64,000 bases of DNA, taken from Mycolicibacterium pulveris (lineage in GTDB: Bacteria > Actinomycetota > Actinomycetes > Mycobacteriales > Mycobacteriaceae). Made by a program: the position numbers and the translations under genes. This document shows, one piece after another, positions 20,389-30,701 of the stretch (within the stretch, counting starts at the first letter, position 1; every line of letters begins with the position of its first letter). The notes under the pieces were generated by a model. The model ran no database searches. It saw only the letters and a program-made list of their open reading frames with translations, and was not told where the DNA came from. Where the stretch lies: assembly GCF_010725725.1 (NCBI RefSeq), contig NZ_AP022599.1, positions 4,836,001 through 4,900,000 on the forward strand, written 5' to 3'.

Positions 20389-21762
20389 ATGAGCCATCCC
20401 GGAGCCACTGCATCTGATCGTCACACAGTCGTGATCATCGGATCAGGGTTCGGTGGGTTGACCGCTGCCAAAAGACTCAAGCGTGCCGATGTCGACGTCA
20501 AGTTGATCGCGAAGACCACCCACCACCTGTTCCAGCCGCTGCTGTATCAGGTCGCGACCGGCATCATCGCCTCGGGTGAAATCGCACCGCCGACGCGGAT
20601 GATCCTGCGCAAGCAGAAGAACTGCCAGGTGCTGCTCGGTGACGTCACACACATCGACGTGACCAACCAGACCGTCACGTCGGAGTTGCTCGGCCACACC
20701 TACGTCACGCCGTACGACTCGCTGATCGTGGCCGCCGGCGCCGGGCAGTCCTACTTCGGCAACGACCACTTCGCGGAGTGGGCGCCCGGCATGAAGTCCA
20801 TCGACGACGCACTCGAGCTGCGGGCGCGCATCCTGAGCGCCTTCGAACAGGCCGAGCGGTCCAGTGACCCGGCTCGCCGCGAGAAGCTGCTCACGTTCAC
20901 CGTCGTGGGTGCGGGCCCGACCGGTGTCGAAATGGCAGGCCAGATCGCCGAATTGGCCGATCACACTCTCAAAGGCGCGTTCCGCCATATCGATTCGACC
21001 ACCGCGCGAGTGATTCTGCTCGACGCGGCACCCGCCGTGCTGCCGCCGATGGGTGAGAAGCTCGGCAACAAGGCCATGGCCAGGCTCGAGAAGATGGGCG
21101 TCGACATCCAGCTCAACGCCATGGTCACCGACGTCGACCGCAACGGCATCACGGTGAAGGACGCCGACGGCACCATCCGCCGCATCGAGTCGGCGACCAA
21201 GGTGTGGTCGGCGGGCGTTTCGGCAAGCCCGCTGGGCCGCGATCTGGCAGAGCAGTCCGGCGTGGAGATCGACAAGGCCGGCCGCGTGGTGGTGCAACCG
21301 GACCTGACCATCCCCGGACACCCGAACGTGTTCGTGGTCGGCGACATGGCATACGTCGAAGGGGTGCCGGGCCAGGCGCAGGGCGCCATCCAGGGCGGCA
21401 GATACGCCGCCGATGCGATCAAGGCCGAGATCAAGGGCGCCGACCCGGCGCAGCGCGAGCCGTTCCAGTACTTCGACAAGGGCTCGATGGCCACCGTGTC
21501 CCGGTTCTCCGCGGTCGCCAAGATCGGGCCGGTGGAGTTCGGCGGGTTCATCGCCTGGCTGGCCTGGCTGGTGCTGCACCTGGTCTACCTGGTCGGGTTC
21601 CGCCGCAAGCTCACCACGCTGCTGTCGTGGACGGTGACGTTCCTGTCGACCCAGCGCGGCAACCTCACCATCACCGAGCAGCAGGCCTACGCCCGCACCC
21701 GCATCGAATCGCTCGAGGAGATCGCGGCGTCGGTGCAGGACACGCAGAAAGCTGCGGTCTAG
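20389..21762 (+). CDS. ndh: Type II NADH:quinone oxidoreductase
   Basis: Non-proton-pumping NADH dehydrogenase that feeds electrons from NADH through FAD to menaquinone on the cytoplasmic face of the membrane. The 457 residues include the FAD fold VVIIGSGFGGLTAAK (near 18-32), the NADH fold FTVVGAGPTGVEMAGQIAEL (near 170-190), VFVVGDMAYVEGVPGQAQGAIQGGRYAAD, and a C-terminal hydrophobic anchor about residues 385-405 (FIAWLAWLVLHLVYLVGF). The ATG at 20389 follows GAGGAG and matches the M. smegmatis Ndh start MSHPGATASDRH. A GTG at 20374 is inside the ribosome binding region. Confidence 0.96.
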   Translation: MSHPGATASDRHTVVIIGSGFGGLTAAKRLKRADVDVKLIAKTTHHLFQPLLYQVATGIIASGEIAPPTRMILRKQKNCQVLLGDVTHIDVTNQTVTSELLGHTYVTPYDSLIVAAGAGQSYFGNDHFAEWAPGMKSIDDALELRARILSAFEQAERSSDPARREKLLTFTVVGAGPTGVEMAGQIAELADHTLKGAFRHIDSTTARVILLDAAPAVLPPMGEKLGNKAMARLEKMGVDIQLNAMVTDVDRNGITVKDADGTIRRIESATKVWSAGVSASPLGRDLAEQSGVEIDKAGRVVVQPDLTIPGHPNVFVVGDMAYVEGVPGQAQGAIQGGRYAADAIKAEIKGADPAQREPFQYFDKGSMATVSRFSAVAKIGPVEFGGFIAWLAWLVLHLVYLVGFRRKLTTLLSWTVTFLSTQRGNLTITEQQAYARTRIESLEEIAASVQDTQKAAV

Positions 21763-21774
21763 ACCCGCTCAATA

Positions 21775-21792
21775 ACCTTGTGCCAGCAAGGT
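21775..21792 (+). terminator. Possible weak hairpin after ndh
   Basis: A 6-bp stem (accttg/caaggt) with a 6-base loop lies 12 bases after the ndh stop. It is short and without a U-run, so termination here is uncertain. The remaining bases to 21943 hold the presumed urtA promoter, but I cannot pick one confidently. Confidence 0.3.
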
Positions 21793-21943
21793 ACTCGCGC
21801 GCCGCTAGCTGCGCCGATCCGGCCTCGCCGCCCGACAGGTTAATTTGTTCGTCACATACAGACATGTGGCAGAAACACAGCCGCTCTAACGTCCCGAAGC
21901 GACAACCGCACGTTGTCTGCGGACATAGAGGGAAAGGCTGTTC

Positions 21944-23194
21944 ATGCGACTTCAACGACGCTCAGCGCTGGTGGTCGGAAGCATCGCCGCCGCAACGGCA
22001 CTGGTGTTGGCCGGCTGCGGAAGCAAGGCAACCGAATCCGGCTCGGCCAACGCCGAGTCATGTGTGGACACCTCCGGTCCGACAATCAAAGTGGGGGCGC
22101 TGAACTCGCTTTCGGGCACCATGGCCATCTCCGAGGTGACCGTCCGGCACGCCATCGACCTGGCCGTTGAGCAGATCAACGCGGCCGGCGGTGTGATGGG
22201 CAAGCAGATCGAACTGGTCGGCGAGGACGGGGCGTCCGAGCCGACCGTGTTCGCCGAGAAGGCCGAAAAACTGATCAGCAGCGACTGCGTGGCCGCGGTC
22301 TTCGGCGGCTGGACCTCGTCGTCGCGCAAGGCCATGCTTCCGGTGTTCGAGTCCGCGAACGCGTTGCTGTACTACCCGGTGCAGTACGAGGGCCTGGAGG
22401 CCTCCGACAACATCTTCTACACCGGCGCGACCACCAACCAGCAGATCGTGCCCGCGCTGGACTACCTCAAGGAGAAGGGCATCACGTCGCTTTACCTGGT
22501 CGGTAGCGACTACGTCTTCCCGCAGACCGCCAACCGCATCATCAAGGCGTACGCCGACGCCAACGGCATCGAGATCAAGGGCGAGGACTACACGCCGCTG
22601 GGCTCGACGGACTTCTCCACCATCGTCAACAAGATCCGCACCGCCGATGCCGACGCGGTGTTCAACACCCTCAACGGCGACTCCAACGTGGCCTTCTTCC
22701 GCGAGTACCGCAACGTCGGCCTGACCCCGCAGGACATGCCCGTCGTGTCGGTCTCGATCGCAGAGGAGGAGATCGGCGGCATCGGGGTGCAGAACATCAC
22801 CGGGCAGCTGACCGCATGGGACTACTACCAGACCATCGACAGCCCGGTGAACAACGCGTTCGTCAAGGCGTACAAGGACAAATACGGCGCCGACAAGCCC
22901 ACCTCGGATCCGATGGAAGCCGCCTACGTCTCGGTGTACCTGTGGAAGAACACCGTTGAGAAGGCGGAGTCGTTCGCGGTGCCCGACGTGCAGAAGGCCG
23001 CCGGCGGCGTTCAGTTCGACGCACCCGAGGGGCTGGTGCAGATCGACGGCGACAACAACCACATCACCAAGACCGCCCGAATCGGCGAGATCCGGCCCGA
23101 CGGCCTGATCTACACGGTCTGGGAGTCCGCGGGACCGATCGAGCCGGACCCCTACCTCAAGGGTTATCCGTGGGCGGCCGGCCTCTCCAGCTGA
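21944..23194 (+). CDS. urtA: Urea ABC transporter substrate-binding lipoprotein
   Basis: A 416-residue extracytoplasmic lipoprotein that captures urea for the UrtBCDE transporter. The signal peptide ends in a classic lipobox VLAGC. The mature protein is a Leu/Ile/Val-type periplasmic-binding fold (Peripla_BP_5/6) with the UrtA-typical [44 protein letters not shown] and [15 protein letters not shown]. The ATG follows GAGGGAAAGG. It heads five tightly spaced genes. The convergent urease operon supports urea over amino acids as substrate. This cassette does not occur between ndh and urease in M. tuberculosis. Confidence 0.92.
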   Translation: MRLQRRSALVVGSIAAATALVLAGCGSKATESGSANAESCVDTSGPTIKVGALNSLSGTMAISEVTVRHAIDLAVEQINAAGGVMGKQIELVGEDGASEPTVFAEKAEKLISSDCVAAVFGGWTSSSRKAMLPVFESANALLYYPVQYEGLEASDNIFYTGATTNQQIVPALDYLKEKGITSLYLVGSDYVFPQTANRIIKAYADANGIEIKGEDYTPLGSTDFSTIVNKIRTADADAVFNTLNGDSNVAFFREYRNVGLTPQDMPVVSVSIAEEEIGGIGVQNITGQLTAWDYYQTIDSPVNNAFVKAYKDKYGADKPTSDPMEAAYVSVYLWKNTVEKAESFAVPDVQKAAGGVQFDAPEGLVQIDGDNNHITKTARIGEIRPDGLIYTVWESAGPIEPDPYLKGYPWAAGLSS

Positions 23195-23201
23195 CCCGGG
23201 C

Positions 23202-24086
23202 ATGGATGTCCTGATCGGGCAGCTGGCAACAGGATTGAGCCTCGGCTCGATCCTGTTGCTGGCCGCGCTGGGATTGTCGCTGACGTTCGGCCAGATGGGC
23301 GTCATCAACATGGCGCACGGCGAGTTCATCATGGCCGGCTGCTACACCGCATTCGTGGTGCAGCAGATTATCTCCAATGCCGGTGCCTCGCTGCTGATTT
23401 CGTTGGTGATCGGGTTTCTCGTCGGCGGTGCGCTCGGCGCGCTGCTCGAAACCACGCTGATCCGGCGGATGTATCACCGGCCGCTGGACACGCTGCTGGT
23501 GACGTTCGGCGTGGGCATGGTGCTGCAGCAGGTGGCCCGTGACATCTTCGGTGCGCCCGCGGTCAACGTCGTCGCACCGCCGTGGTTGTCCGGCGGTGTG
23601 GAGATCCTCGGCGCGGTGGTGCCCAAGACGCGGATCTTCATCCTGGTGCTGGCCGTTGTCTGTGTCGCCGCGCTGGCCGCGGCATTGAAGTTCAGCCCGA
23701 TGGGACGCCGAATACGGGCGGTGGTGGCGAACCGCGACCTCGCCGAGACCAGCGGGATCTCCTCACGCAGAACCGACGTCACGACGTTCTTCGTCGGCTC
23801 GGGGCTGGCGGCCGTTGCGGGCGTGGCGCTGACGCTGATCGGTTCGACCAGCCCCACCATCGGGCAGAGCTATCTGATCGACGCGTTCCTGGTGGTGGTG
23901 GTCGGCGGCCTCGGCCAGCTCAAGGGCACGGTGATCGCGGCGTTCGCGCTGGGCTTCGCGAACTCGTTCATCGAGTACAACACCACCGCCTCACTGGCCA
24001 AGGTGATCCTGTTCGTGATCATCGTCATCTTCCTGCAGGTCCGTCCGCAGGGCCTGTTCACCGTCCGGACAAGGAGCCTTGCGTGA
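23202..24086 (+). CDS. urtB: Urea ABC transporter permease UrtB
   Basis: A 294-residue LivH-type permease with about eight hydrophobic helices. Family segments are LAALGLSLTFGQMGVINMAHGEFIMAGCYTA near the N-terminus and VVVVGGLGQLKGTVIAAFALGFANS near the C-terminus. It forms the membrane channel with UrtC. The ATG starts seven bases after the urtA stop, and its own stop overlaps the urtC GTG as GTGA. Confidence 0.92.
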   Translation: MDVLIGQLATGLSLGSILLLAALGLSLTFGQMGVINMAHGEFIMAGCYTAFVVQQIISNAGASLLISLVIGFLVGGALGALLETTLIRRMYHRPLDTLLVTFGVGMVLQQVARDIFGAPAVNVVAPPWLSGGVEILGAVVPKTRIFILVLAVVCVAALAAALKFSPMGRRIRAVVANRDLAETSGISSRRTDVTTFFVGSGLAAVAGVALTLIGSTSPTIGQSYLIDAFLVVVVGGLGQLKGTVIAAFALGFANSFIEYNTTASLAKVILFVIIVIFLQVRPQGLFTVRTRSLA

Positions 24087-25207
24087 GAACCCTTCTGGGC
24101 CGCTGGCAGACCTGGGCCGGTTTCGGCGTCGCGGCCGTCCTGCTGTTCGGGGTCGCGCCCGCGGTGCTGTCCGACTTCCGGCTGAGCCTGCTGGCCAAGT
24201 TCCTGTGCTTCGCGATCGTGGCGGTCGGCATCGGCCTGGCGTGGGGCCGCGGCGGCATGCTGGTCTTGGGCCAAGGCGTGTTCTTCGGCCTCGGCGGCTA
24301 CATGATGGGTATGCACCTCAAGATCGCCGACGCGCAGTTGCGCGGCGACGACGTGCCGGACTTCATGCAGATCGCTGGGGTGCGCGAACTGCCCGGCTAC
24401 TGGGCACCGTTCGCCTCCCCCGCGTTCACGCTCGCCGCCATCGTGCTGCTGCCGACCGCCATCGCCGCCGCGCTCGGTCTCGGCGTGTTCAAACGCCGGG
24501 TCAAGGGCGCCTACTTCGCGATCTTGTCGCAGGCGCTGGCGGCGGCACTGGCCATCCTGCTCGTCGGACAGACCAGCCTGGGCGGTAGCAACGGGCTCAA
24601 CAGGTTTCGCACCTTCTTCGGGTTCACGCTGAACGACCCGGTGAACCGGCGAATGTTGTATTTCATCGCCGCCGCGGTGCTCCTGCTCGTCGTCGCGGTG
24701 GTGCGCCAGCTCATGGCAAGCCGGTACGGCGAGCTGCTGGTGGCCGTTCGCGACGGCGAGGAGCGGGTGCGTTTCCTCGGCTACGACCCGGCCAACATCA
24801 AGGTGGTCGCGTACTCCGTCGCGGCGTTGTTCGCCAGCATCGCGGGTGCCCTGTTCGCGCCGATCGTCGGCTTCATCGCGCCGTCACAGGTGGGCATCCT
24901 GCCGTCGATCGCATTCCTGATCGGCGTGGCGATCGGCGGCCGCACCACGCTGCTGGGCCCGGTGCTGGGCGCCATCGGCGTCGCCTGGGCCCAGACCGTG
25001 TTCTCCGAACGCTTTCCGTCGGAGTGGACCTACGCCCAGGGGCTGCTGTTCATCGTGGTCGTCGGCTTCATGCCCGCCGGCATCGCCGGACTCGGCGCGG
25101 TGTTCGCCGGCCGCCGTCTGCGCAGGACCAAACCGTCACCCGCACCGCAACCGGTGTCTGCGCCCGACACCGAACCTGACAGCCAGAAGGTGGGTGCATC
25201 CACATGA
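24083..25207 (+). CDS. urtC: Urea ABC transporter permease UrtC
   Basis: A 374-residue LivM-type permease partner of UrtB. The GTG start overlaps the urtB stop and is preceded by AAGGAG. Typical segments are WGRGGMLVLGQGVFFGLGGYMMGMHL, GAYFAILSQALAAAL, the cytoplasmic loop VAVRDGEERVRFLGYDPANIKVVAYSVAA, and SIAFLIGVAIGGRTTLLGPVLGA. The C-terminal 30 residues are a polar, Pro-rich tail. Its stop overlaps the urtD ATG by three bases. Confidence 0.92.
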   Translation: MRTLLGRWQTWAGFGVAAVLLFGVAPAVLSDFRLSLLAKFLCFAIVAVGIGLAWGRGGMLVLGQGVFFGLGGYMMGMHLKIADAQLRGDDVPDFMQIAGVRELPGYWAPFASPAFTLAAIVLLPTAIAAALGLGVFKRRVKGAYFAILSQALAAALAILLVGQTSLGGSNGLNRFRTFFGFTLNDPVNRRMLYFIAAAVLLLVVAVVRQLMASRYGELLVAVRDGEERVRFLGYDPANIKVVAYSVAALFASIAGALFAPIVGFIAPSQVGILPSIAFLIGVAIGGRTTLLGPVLGAIGVAWAQTVFSERFPSEWTYAQGLLFIVVVGFMPAGIAGLGAVFAGRRLRRTKPSPAPQPVSAPDTEPDSQKVGAST

Positions 25208-26010
25208 CGACCCAAAGCACACCGGTCGCGGGCGGCAACGCCGGAATGGCCGCCGAGTACCTCGAGATCCGCGGGCTGACCGTCGATTTCGACGGGTTCA
25301 AGGCGGTCAGCGACGTTGACCTCACCCTGTTCCAGGGCGACCTACGGTTTCTGATCGGGCCGAACGGGGCGGGCAAGACCACCGTCATCGACGCGATCAC
25401 CGGGCTGGTCAGCGCCACCGGATCGGTGAACAAATCCGGCGTCGAACTGCTCGGCAAGAAGGTGCACCAGATCGCCCGGTTGGGCGTGGGACGCACGTTT
25501 CAGACCGCCAGCGTGTTCGAGCAGCTGACCGTGCTGCAGAACCTGGACATCGCCGCGGGCGCGGGCCGATCGGTGTGGACTCTGCTGCGCCGCCGCCACG
25601 GGGTGCTGCCCGCCATCGAAGCCGCGCTCGACACGATCGGGCTGGCCGATCTGGCCGACCAGCCCGCCGGTGCGCTGGCCCACGGCCAGAAGCAGTGGCT
25701 GGAGATCGGCATGCTGCTGGTACAGAACGCCGACGTGCTGTTGCTCGACGAGCCGGTGGCGGGCATGAGCCACGAGGAACGCGAGGAGACCGGAAACCTG
25801 TTGCGCCGCATCGGCGCCGAACGCACCGTCGTGGTGGTCGAACACGACATGGACTTCATGCGGGCCTTCGCCACCTCGGTGACCGTGCTGGCCCGCGGGC
25901 GCGTGATCGCCGACGGAACCGTCGCCGAGGTGCAGGCCAACCCGAAGGTCCAGGAGGTCTACCTCGGCACCGCCGCCGCCGGTGCCGAGCTCGTCGAGGA
26001 GAACCGCTGA
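25204..26010 (+). CDS. urtD: Urea ABC transporter ATPase UrtD
   Basis: A 268-residue ABC ATPase of the LivG/UrtD type. Walker A GPNGAGKTT is near residue 57, and the family Q-loop region is VGRTFQTASVFEQLTVLQNL. The signature position reads LAHGQKQWLEIG, the divergent LSHGQ-type signature normal for UrtD. Walker B is VLLLDEPVAGM and the switch His is in VVVEHDMDF. It is translationally coupled to urtC in front and urtE behind (TGATG). Confidence 0.93.
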   Translation: MTTQSTPVAGGNAGMAAEYLEIRGLTVDFDGFKAVSDVDLTLFQGDLRFLIGPNGAGKTTVIDAITGLVSATGSVNKSGVELLGKKVHQIARLGVGRTFQTASVFEQLTVLQNLDIAAGAGRSVWTLLRRRHGVLPAIEAALDTIGLADLADQPAGALAHGQKQWLEIGMLLVQNADVLLLDEPVAGMSHEEREETGNLLRRIGAERTVVVVEHDMDFMRAFATSVTVLARGRVIADGTVAEVQANPKVQEVYLGTAAAGAELVEENR

Positions 26011-26702
26011 TGCTGCAACTGATCGATGTCCGCAGCGGCTACGGCCGCTCCGAAGTGGTCCACGGCGTCAGCATCGAGGTGCCCCGCGAGGGGGTGGCCG
26101 CGGTGATGGGGCACAACGGGGCGGGTAAGACCACGCTGCTGCGGGCCGCGGTCGGGCTGCTCAAATGCAGTGCGGGCACGGTGCTTTTCGACGGCGAGGA
26201 CATCACCAAGCTGCGGCCCAGCGCCCGGGTGGCACGTGGTGTGGCCTACGTCCCGCAGGGCCAACAGTCCTTCGGCCAGCTGACCACCATGGAGAACCTC
26301 CAGGTCGTCGCCGACGGGCGCAAGAACGGACGCCAGCTCATCGACGAGCAGCTCGACCTGTTTCCCGCGCTCAAGGAACTGCTGACCCGCAAGGCCGGGC
26401 TGTTGTCCGGTGGGCAACGCCAACAGCTGGCGATCGCACGGGCGCTGATCACCAGCCCCAAGTGCCTGATCCTCGATGAACCGACCGAAGGCATCCAGCC
26501 GTCGGTGGTCGCCGAGATCGAAACCGCCATCGTCGAGTTGACCAACCGCGGCGACCTCGGCGTGCTGCTCGTCGAGCAGCACATCGGCTTCGCGTTGGAG
26601 TCCTCGCAGCACTATTACATTCTGGAAGCCGGGCGCCTCACCTCGAGCGGCGCGGGCGGTTCGGCATCCGAGACCGAAGTGCGTGCCGCGATGGCGATCT
26701 AG
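26010..26702 (+). CDS. urtE: Urea ABC transporter ATPase UrtE
   Basis: A 230-residue LivF-type ATPase, the second motor subunit of the urea importer. Walker A GHNGAGKTT is near residue 34, the signature LSGGQRQQLAIA near 132, Walker B CLILDEPTEGIQPS, and the switch His in LLVEQHIGFAL. The ATG uses the last base of the urtD stop. Its TAG stop overlaps the TAG of ureD on the opposite strand within a single CTAG palindrome, so the transporter and urease operons meet tail to tail without a gap. Confidence 0.93.
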   Translation: MLQLIDVRSGYGRSEVVHGVSIEVPREGVAAVMGHNGAGKTTLLRAAVGLLKCSAGTVLFDGEDITKLRPSARVARGVAYVPQGQQSFGQLTTMENLQVVADGRKNGRQLIDEQLDLFPALKELLTRKAGLLSGGQRQQLAIARALITSPKCLILDEPTEGIQPSVVAEIETAIVELTNRGDLGVLLVEQHIGFALESSQHYYILEAGRLTSSGAGGSASETEVRAAMAI

Positions 26703-27325
26703 AGGCGCCTTCCCTGCCACGTCGACAGGCACCCGCCGCCGGCCAGCGCCAGCGGCATCCCCCGGGTCTGGGCGGTGCCTCGCGGGTAGTGCAGTTCGCT
26801 GACACACGCCATCGGCGTGCCCAGCTCGTCGTCGGTGATCGAGCCGTTGCCGAGCTCGACACGGTGGCGCACCAACGGCGATCCGTCGACGTCGGCGTGC
26901 AGCGATCCTGACCAGAACCCTTGGTGCTCACCGGATCTGCCGATCTGCACGCGTTCGCGCAGCCGGATGCGGCCCGTCGTGGCCAGGGTCAGCCGGGTGG
27001 CGCTGTGGTGGCGCGACGTGGCGGCGACGACGGTGGGCTCCGGATCCAGGTCGAGGTCACCGGCCACCTCGAGGGACCACAGCGCGTGTGATTCGACCGT
27101 CGTCGCACCGGGCAGCGTCACCGTCGCCGCCGCGGTGCGCACCCGTAGCCGCGCGCCGGGCGCGACCATCACGCGGATGTGCAGCGCGTCACCGCCAAGC
27201 GGGGTGGCCGCGGCCGACACCAGATGAACGGTGTCGGGCTCGGTGTGGCGAGCGGCAAGGCCCCCGGTGCACTCGATGCGCGGCCGACGGCCCGGGGTCG
27301 CGACGATGAGGACGTCCGACCGCAC
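26699..27325 (-). CDS. ureD: Urease accessory protein UreD
   Basis: A 208-residue urease accessory protein (UreD/UreH). It binds apo-urease and forms the UreD-F-G platform for nickel delivery and lysine carbamylation. It is shorter and more divergent than enterobacterial UreD, as usual for mycobacteria. Recognisable segments are HLVSAAATPLGGDALHIRV, LWSLEVAGDLDLDPEPTVV and GRIRLRERVQIGRSGE. It is the last gene of ureABCFGD. Its GTG overlaps the ureG stop by one base. Confidence 0.85.
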   Translation of the reverse strand: MRSDVLIVATPGRRPRIECTGGLAARHTEPDTVHLVSAAATPLGGDALHIRVMVAPGARLRVRTAAATVTLPGATTVESHALWSLEVAGDLDLDPEPTVVAATSRHHSATRLTLATTGRIRLRERVQIGRSGEHQGFWSGSLHADVDGSPLVRHRVELGNGSITDDELGTPMACVSELHYPRGTAQTRGMPLALAGGGCLSTWQGRRL

Positions 27326-28011
27326 TAGACCGGCACCTGCAGCTGTTGGCGCACCCAGGTCAGCACCGCAGCCGCCGACGGGTCCTCGGTCAGCGAGATC
27401 AGCACCGTGGGTCGGCCCTCGCGGACGGTGGTGGCGTCGCGGCGCATCACGTCGAGGTCGGCGCCGACCAGCGGCGCCAGGTCAATCTTGTTGATCACCA
27501 GCAGATCCGAATACGTCACGCCGGGACCGCCTTTGCGCGGCACTTTGTCACCCCCCGCCACGTCGATGACGAAGATCTGGACGTCGACAAGCCCGGACGA
27601 GAAGGTGGCGGTGAGGTTGTCGCCGCCGGACTCGACCAGGATCAGGTCCAGCGGGTCCTCGGCTCCGGAGTTGACCGCGATGAGGTCGTCGATGGCGTCC
27701 AGGTTGGCCGTGATGTCGTCGCGGATGGCGGTGTGCGGGCAGCCGCCGGTCTGCACCGCCGCGATCCGCGCATCGGGCAGCACCGCATGGCGGCGTAGGA
27801 AGTCCGCGTCCTCGGTGGTGTAGATGTCGTTGGTCAGTACCGCCAGCGACAGCTCGTCGCGCAGCTGCCTGCACAGCGCGGCCACCAGCGCGGTCTTTCC
27901 CGACCCGACGGGCCCGCCGACGCCGATGCGCAGCGGCTCCCCCGGCCGGCGCGGGCGCTTCGGCCGGTCGACGTGTGCGTGGGGTCGGCCATCGAGAAAA
28001 TGCGGTGGCAT
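27325..28011 (-). CDS. ureG: Urease accessory GTPase UreG
   Basis: A 228-residue SIMIBI GTPase that delivers nickel to urease. The P-loop is [11 protein letters not shown] at residues about 34-44. [13 protein letters not shown], the metal-binding Cys-Pro-His of [25 protein letters not shown] and [14 protein letters not shown] are all present. The ATG at 28011 follows AAAGGCACG and gives [16 protein letters not shown], an N-terminus with three histidines that may help to hold metal. A longer frame to 28134 lies inside ureF and is unlikely. Confidence 0.94.
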   Translation of the reverse strand: MPPHFLDGRPHAHVDRPKRPRRPGEPLRIGVGGPVGSGKTALVAALCRQLRDELSLAVLTNDIYTTEDADFLRRHAVLPDARIAAVQTGGCPHTAIRDDITANLDAIDDLIAVNSGAEDPLDLILVESGGDNLTATFSSGLVDVQIFVIDVAGGDKVPRKGGPGVTYSDLLVINKIDLAPLVGADLDVMRRDATTVREGRPTVLISLTEDPSAAAVLTWVRQQLQVPV

Positions 28012-28021
28012 AGCGTGCCTT

Positions 28022-28657
28022 TCAGGAGGCGAACAGGGGGCGTTCGCGTTGGCTGTGCCGTTGGGCCAGGACGTCGAGCAGCGGATCGGAGAGCTCGCAC
28101 AGCTCCTTGGCTGCCTCGCCGGCGAGTTGGTCACACAGCGGCGCCAGGTGAAACGTCATGGCCGCGACGTCCCCGGGGTCGAGCGCCAACAGCCGCTGAG
28201 CGGCCGTCGCCGATCCGGTCATCGTCGTGTAGATCACCGACAGCGCGGTGTGTTCGGGCGGGGTTCCGCCGGCCGCGCCCGCCACGCCTGCCGCCACCGC
28301 CAGATGCGGCGTGGCGCCCAGCGGCTGCCAGTCGGTGTCCGGCCACACCCGCCGCGCCAGCCGCACCAGGCCGCGGCCCTGGGTGCGTGAGGCTTGACGA
28401 GCCGCGGGAGCCGGGGTGCGCGCGTCGATCTCGCGATCGGCCTCCTGGGTGCTCAGCCGCCCGGCGCAGACGGCAGCGGCAACCGAGGCGGCCACCAGGC
28501 CGTGGGTGCGCATGCGCCTGCGCAGAAACGCCCGCAGCGTCGGAAGGTCGCGAACCAGGCCCTCGGCGACGGCCTGCTCGACGCCGCCGGAGTGCACGTG
28601 CCCGCCGGTGGGCAACCGCGAGTCCGACAGCGTGAGCAACGTCGTGAGGTTCGTCAT
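28022..28657 (-). CDS. ureF: Urease accessory protein UreF
   Basis: A 211-residue UreF protein, which works with UreD and UreG in urease maturation and controls GTP hydrolysis. It opens with [23 protein letters not shown], the UreF signature region, and ends [37 protein letters not shown]. The ATG overlaps the ureC stop as ATGA, so UreF synthesis is tied to translation of the catalytic subunit. Ten bases separate it from ureG. The length equals that recalled for M. tuberculosis UreF. Confidence 0.93.
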   Translation of the reverse strand: MTNLTTLLTLSDSRLPTGGHVHSGGVEQAVAEGLVRDLPTLRAFLRRRMRTHGLVAASVAAAVCAGRLSTQEADREIDARTPAPAARQASRTQGRGLVRLARRVWPDTDWQPLGATPHLAVAAGVAGAAGGTPPEHTALSVIYTTMTGSATAAQRLLALDPGDVAAMTFHLAPLCDQLAGEAAKELCELSDPLLDVLAQRHSQRERPLFAS

Positions 28658-30378
28658 CAGAACAGGAAATATCGTTGCGCCATCGGAAGTTCGGCCGGCG
28701 GATCCTGCTGCCACACCTCGCCGTCGATGCGCACCGTGAACGTGTCCGGGTCGACCTCGATGGCGGGCAGCGCGTCGTTGAGCGGAAGATCGGCCTTGCC
28801 GACCGCGCGCACGTTCTTGACGGCGACCAGGCGGCGGTTGACCGCGAGGCGGTCGGCCAGCCCGTCCTCGACGGCCTGAGGCGCCACAAAGTGCACCGAG
28901 GTGGCGGCCGCGGCCGCCGGCGCGGCGCCGAACATCGGCCGCGGCAGGACCGGCTGCGGGGTGGGGATGGAGGCGTTCGCGTCTCCCATTGCCGCCCAGG
29001 CGATCATGCCGCCCTTCAGCACCGCGTGCGGGCGCACCCCGAAGAACGCCGGCTCCCACAAGACCAGGTCGGCCAGCTTGCCCACCTCGACCGACCCGAC
29101 CTCGTCGTCGAGGCCGTGCGCGACGGCGGGGCAGATCGTGTACTTGGCCACGTAGCGGCGCACCCGGTTGTTGTCGGCGGCACCGTCGCCCGGCAGTGCG
29201 CCGCGGCGGCGTTTCATCACGTGCGCGGTCTGCACGGTGCGCAGGACCACCTCGCCGATGCGGCCCATCGCCTGGGAGTCGCTGCCGATCATCGAGATCG
29301 CGCCGATGTCGTGCAGCAGATCCTCGGCGGCCATCGTCGACGGCCGGATACGGCTTTCGGCGAACGCGAGATCCTCTGGGACGGCGGGGTTGAGGTGATG
29401 GCACACCATCAACATGTCGAGGTGCTCGTCGAGGGTGTTGACGGTATGGGGCCGGGTGGGATTGGTCGAACTCGGCAGCACGTTCGGGTGCGCGGCCACC
29501 GTGATGATGTCGGGCGCGTGGCCGCCGCCCGCGCCCTCGGTGTGATACGCGTGGATCGACCGGCCGTTGATCGCGCCGATCGTGTCCTCGACGAACCCCG
29601 CCTCGTTGAGCGTGTCGGAGTGCAGCGCCACCTGCACCCCGGCCGCGTCGGCGACGCCCAGGCAGGCGTCGATGGCCGCAGGTGTGGACCCCCAGTCCTC
29701 GTGCAATTTGAAACCCGAAGCGCCACCGCGTAATTGCTCCCACATCGCCTCGGTGCTGACCGTGTTGCCCTTGCCGAGCAGCGCCATGTTCACCGGCCAT
29801 GAATCCAACGACTCCAGCATCCGGCCCAGATGCCATGCGCCGGGCGTGACGGTGGTGGCCTTGCTGCCCTCGGCAGGTCCCGTGCCGCCGGCGATCACGG
29901 TGGTGATGCCCGCGCCGAGTGCCTCGCCCATCAGCTGCGGGCAGATCAGATGCACATGGCAGTCGATGCCGCCGGCGGTCACGATGCGGCCGTTGCCCGC
30001 GATGACCTCCGTGGACGGCCCGACCACCAGGTCGGGATGCACCCCCGCCATGATGTCGGGATTGCCCGCCTTGCCGATGGCGACGATCCGCCCATCGCGA
30101 ATTCCGATGTCGGCCTTGATAATTCCCCAGTAGTCGATGATCACCGCACCGGTGATGACGGTGTCGGGCGCACCGTCGGCCCTGGTGGCACGCGCCTGGC
30201 CCATCGACTCGCGCAGCACCTTGCCGCCGCCGAACACCGCCTCGTCGCCCGCCAGCTCCGGGCCGCCGCTGCGGTCCTCGGTGATCTCGACGAACAAATC
30301 CGTGTCGGCCAGCCGGATCCGGTCCCCCGCGGTCGGGCCGAACAGCGCGGCGTACCGCGGCCGCGACAGCCGGGTCAT
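28657..30378 (-). CDS. ureC: Urease catalytic alpha subunit
   Basis: A 573-residue nickel amidohydrolase that converts urea to ammonia and carbamate. Metal and catalytic residues are visible: the HxH of [10 protein letters not shown] near residue 135, the carbamylated Lys of [13 protein letters not shown] near 220, His residues of [13 protein letters not shown], and the flap and catalytic His of [30 protein letters not shown]. All are intact, so the enzyme should be active once nickel is loaded. Coupled by ATGA overlaps to ureB in front and ureF behind. Confidence 0.96.
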   Translation of the reverse strand: MTRLSRPRYAALFGPTAGDRIRLADTDLFVEITEDRSGGPELAGDEAVFGGGKVLRESMGQARATRADGAPDTVITGAVIIDYWGIIKADIGIRDGRIVAIGKAGNPDIMAGVHPDLVVGPSTEVIAGNGRIVTAGGIDCHVHLICPQLMGEALGAGITTVIAGGTGPAEGSKATTVTPGAWHLGRMLESLDSWPVNMALLGKGNTVSTEAMWEQLRGGASGFKLHEDWGSTPAAIDACLGVADAAGVQVALHSDTLNEAGFVEDTIGAINGRSIHAYHTEGAGGGHAPDIITVAAHPNVLPSSTNPTRPHTVNTLDEHLDMLMVCHHLNPAVPEDLAFAESRIRPSTMAAEDLLHDIGAISMIGSDSQAMGRIGEVVLRTVQTAHVMKRRRGALPGDGAADNNRVRRYVAKYTICPAVAHGLDDEVGSVEVGKLADLVLWEPAFFGVRPHAVLKGGMIAWAAMGDANASIPTPQPVLPRPMFGAAPAAAAATSVHFVAPQAVEDGLADRLAVNRRLVAVKNVRAVGKADLPLNDALPAIEVDPDTFTVRIDGEVWQQDPPAELPMAQRYFLF

Positions 30379-30701
30379 GACGCGTCCAGGCGGCCGGGAG
30401 GCGACAGCGTGAGCCCGTGCACTTCCCGCGATCCGCTCAGCGGAACCAACGCAACCCGTTGGGCCACACCGGGTTCGAACCGCACCGCGGTGCCCGCGGG
30501 AATGTCGAGCCGAAAGCCGTGCGCGGCGTCGCGGTCGAACATCAGCGCCGCGTTGGCCTGCGGCAGGTGCACATGGCTGCCGACTTGCACGGGACGGTCG
30601 CCGCTGTTGACCACCTCCAACTGCAGGCGTGGCGCGCCGGCGTTGAGTTCGATGTCGCCGTCTCCGAAGACGATTTCACCGGGCACCATCGGGGTGCTCA
30701 T
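30375..30701 (-). CDS. ureB: Urease beta subunit
   Basis: A 108-residue structural subunit of the urease trimer. Characteristic text includes [44 protein letters not shown] and [15 protein letters not shown]. The ATG overlaps the ureA stop and the stop overlaps the ureC start, both as ATGA, so the three structural subunits are made in step. Confidence 0.94.
   Translation of the reverse strand: MSTPMVPGEIVFGDGDIELNAGAPRLQLEVVNSGDRPVQVGSHVHLPQANAALMFDRDAAHGFRLDIPAGTAVRFEPGVAQRVALVPLSGSREVHGLTLSPPGRLDAS

Noticed and set aside
21841..21861. Possible GlnR operator upstream of urtA
   Set aside because: GTGAC and TTAAC half-sites occur on the minus strand, but the spacing is one base longer than the GlnR consensus and a half-site is poor. 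GlnR control of urt is plausible, but this site is not convincing.
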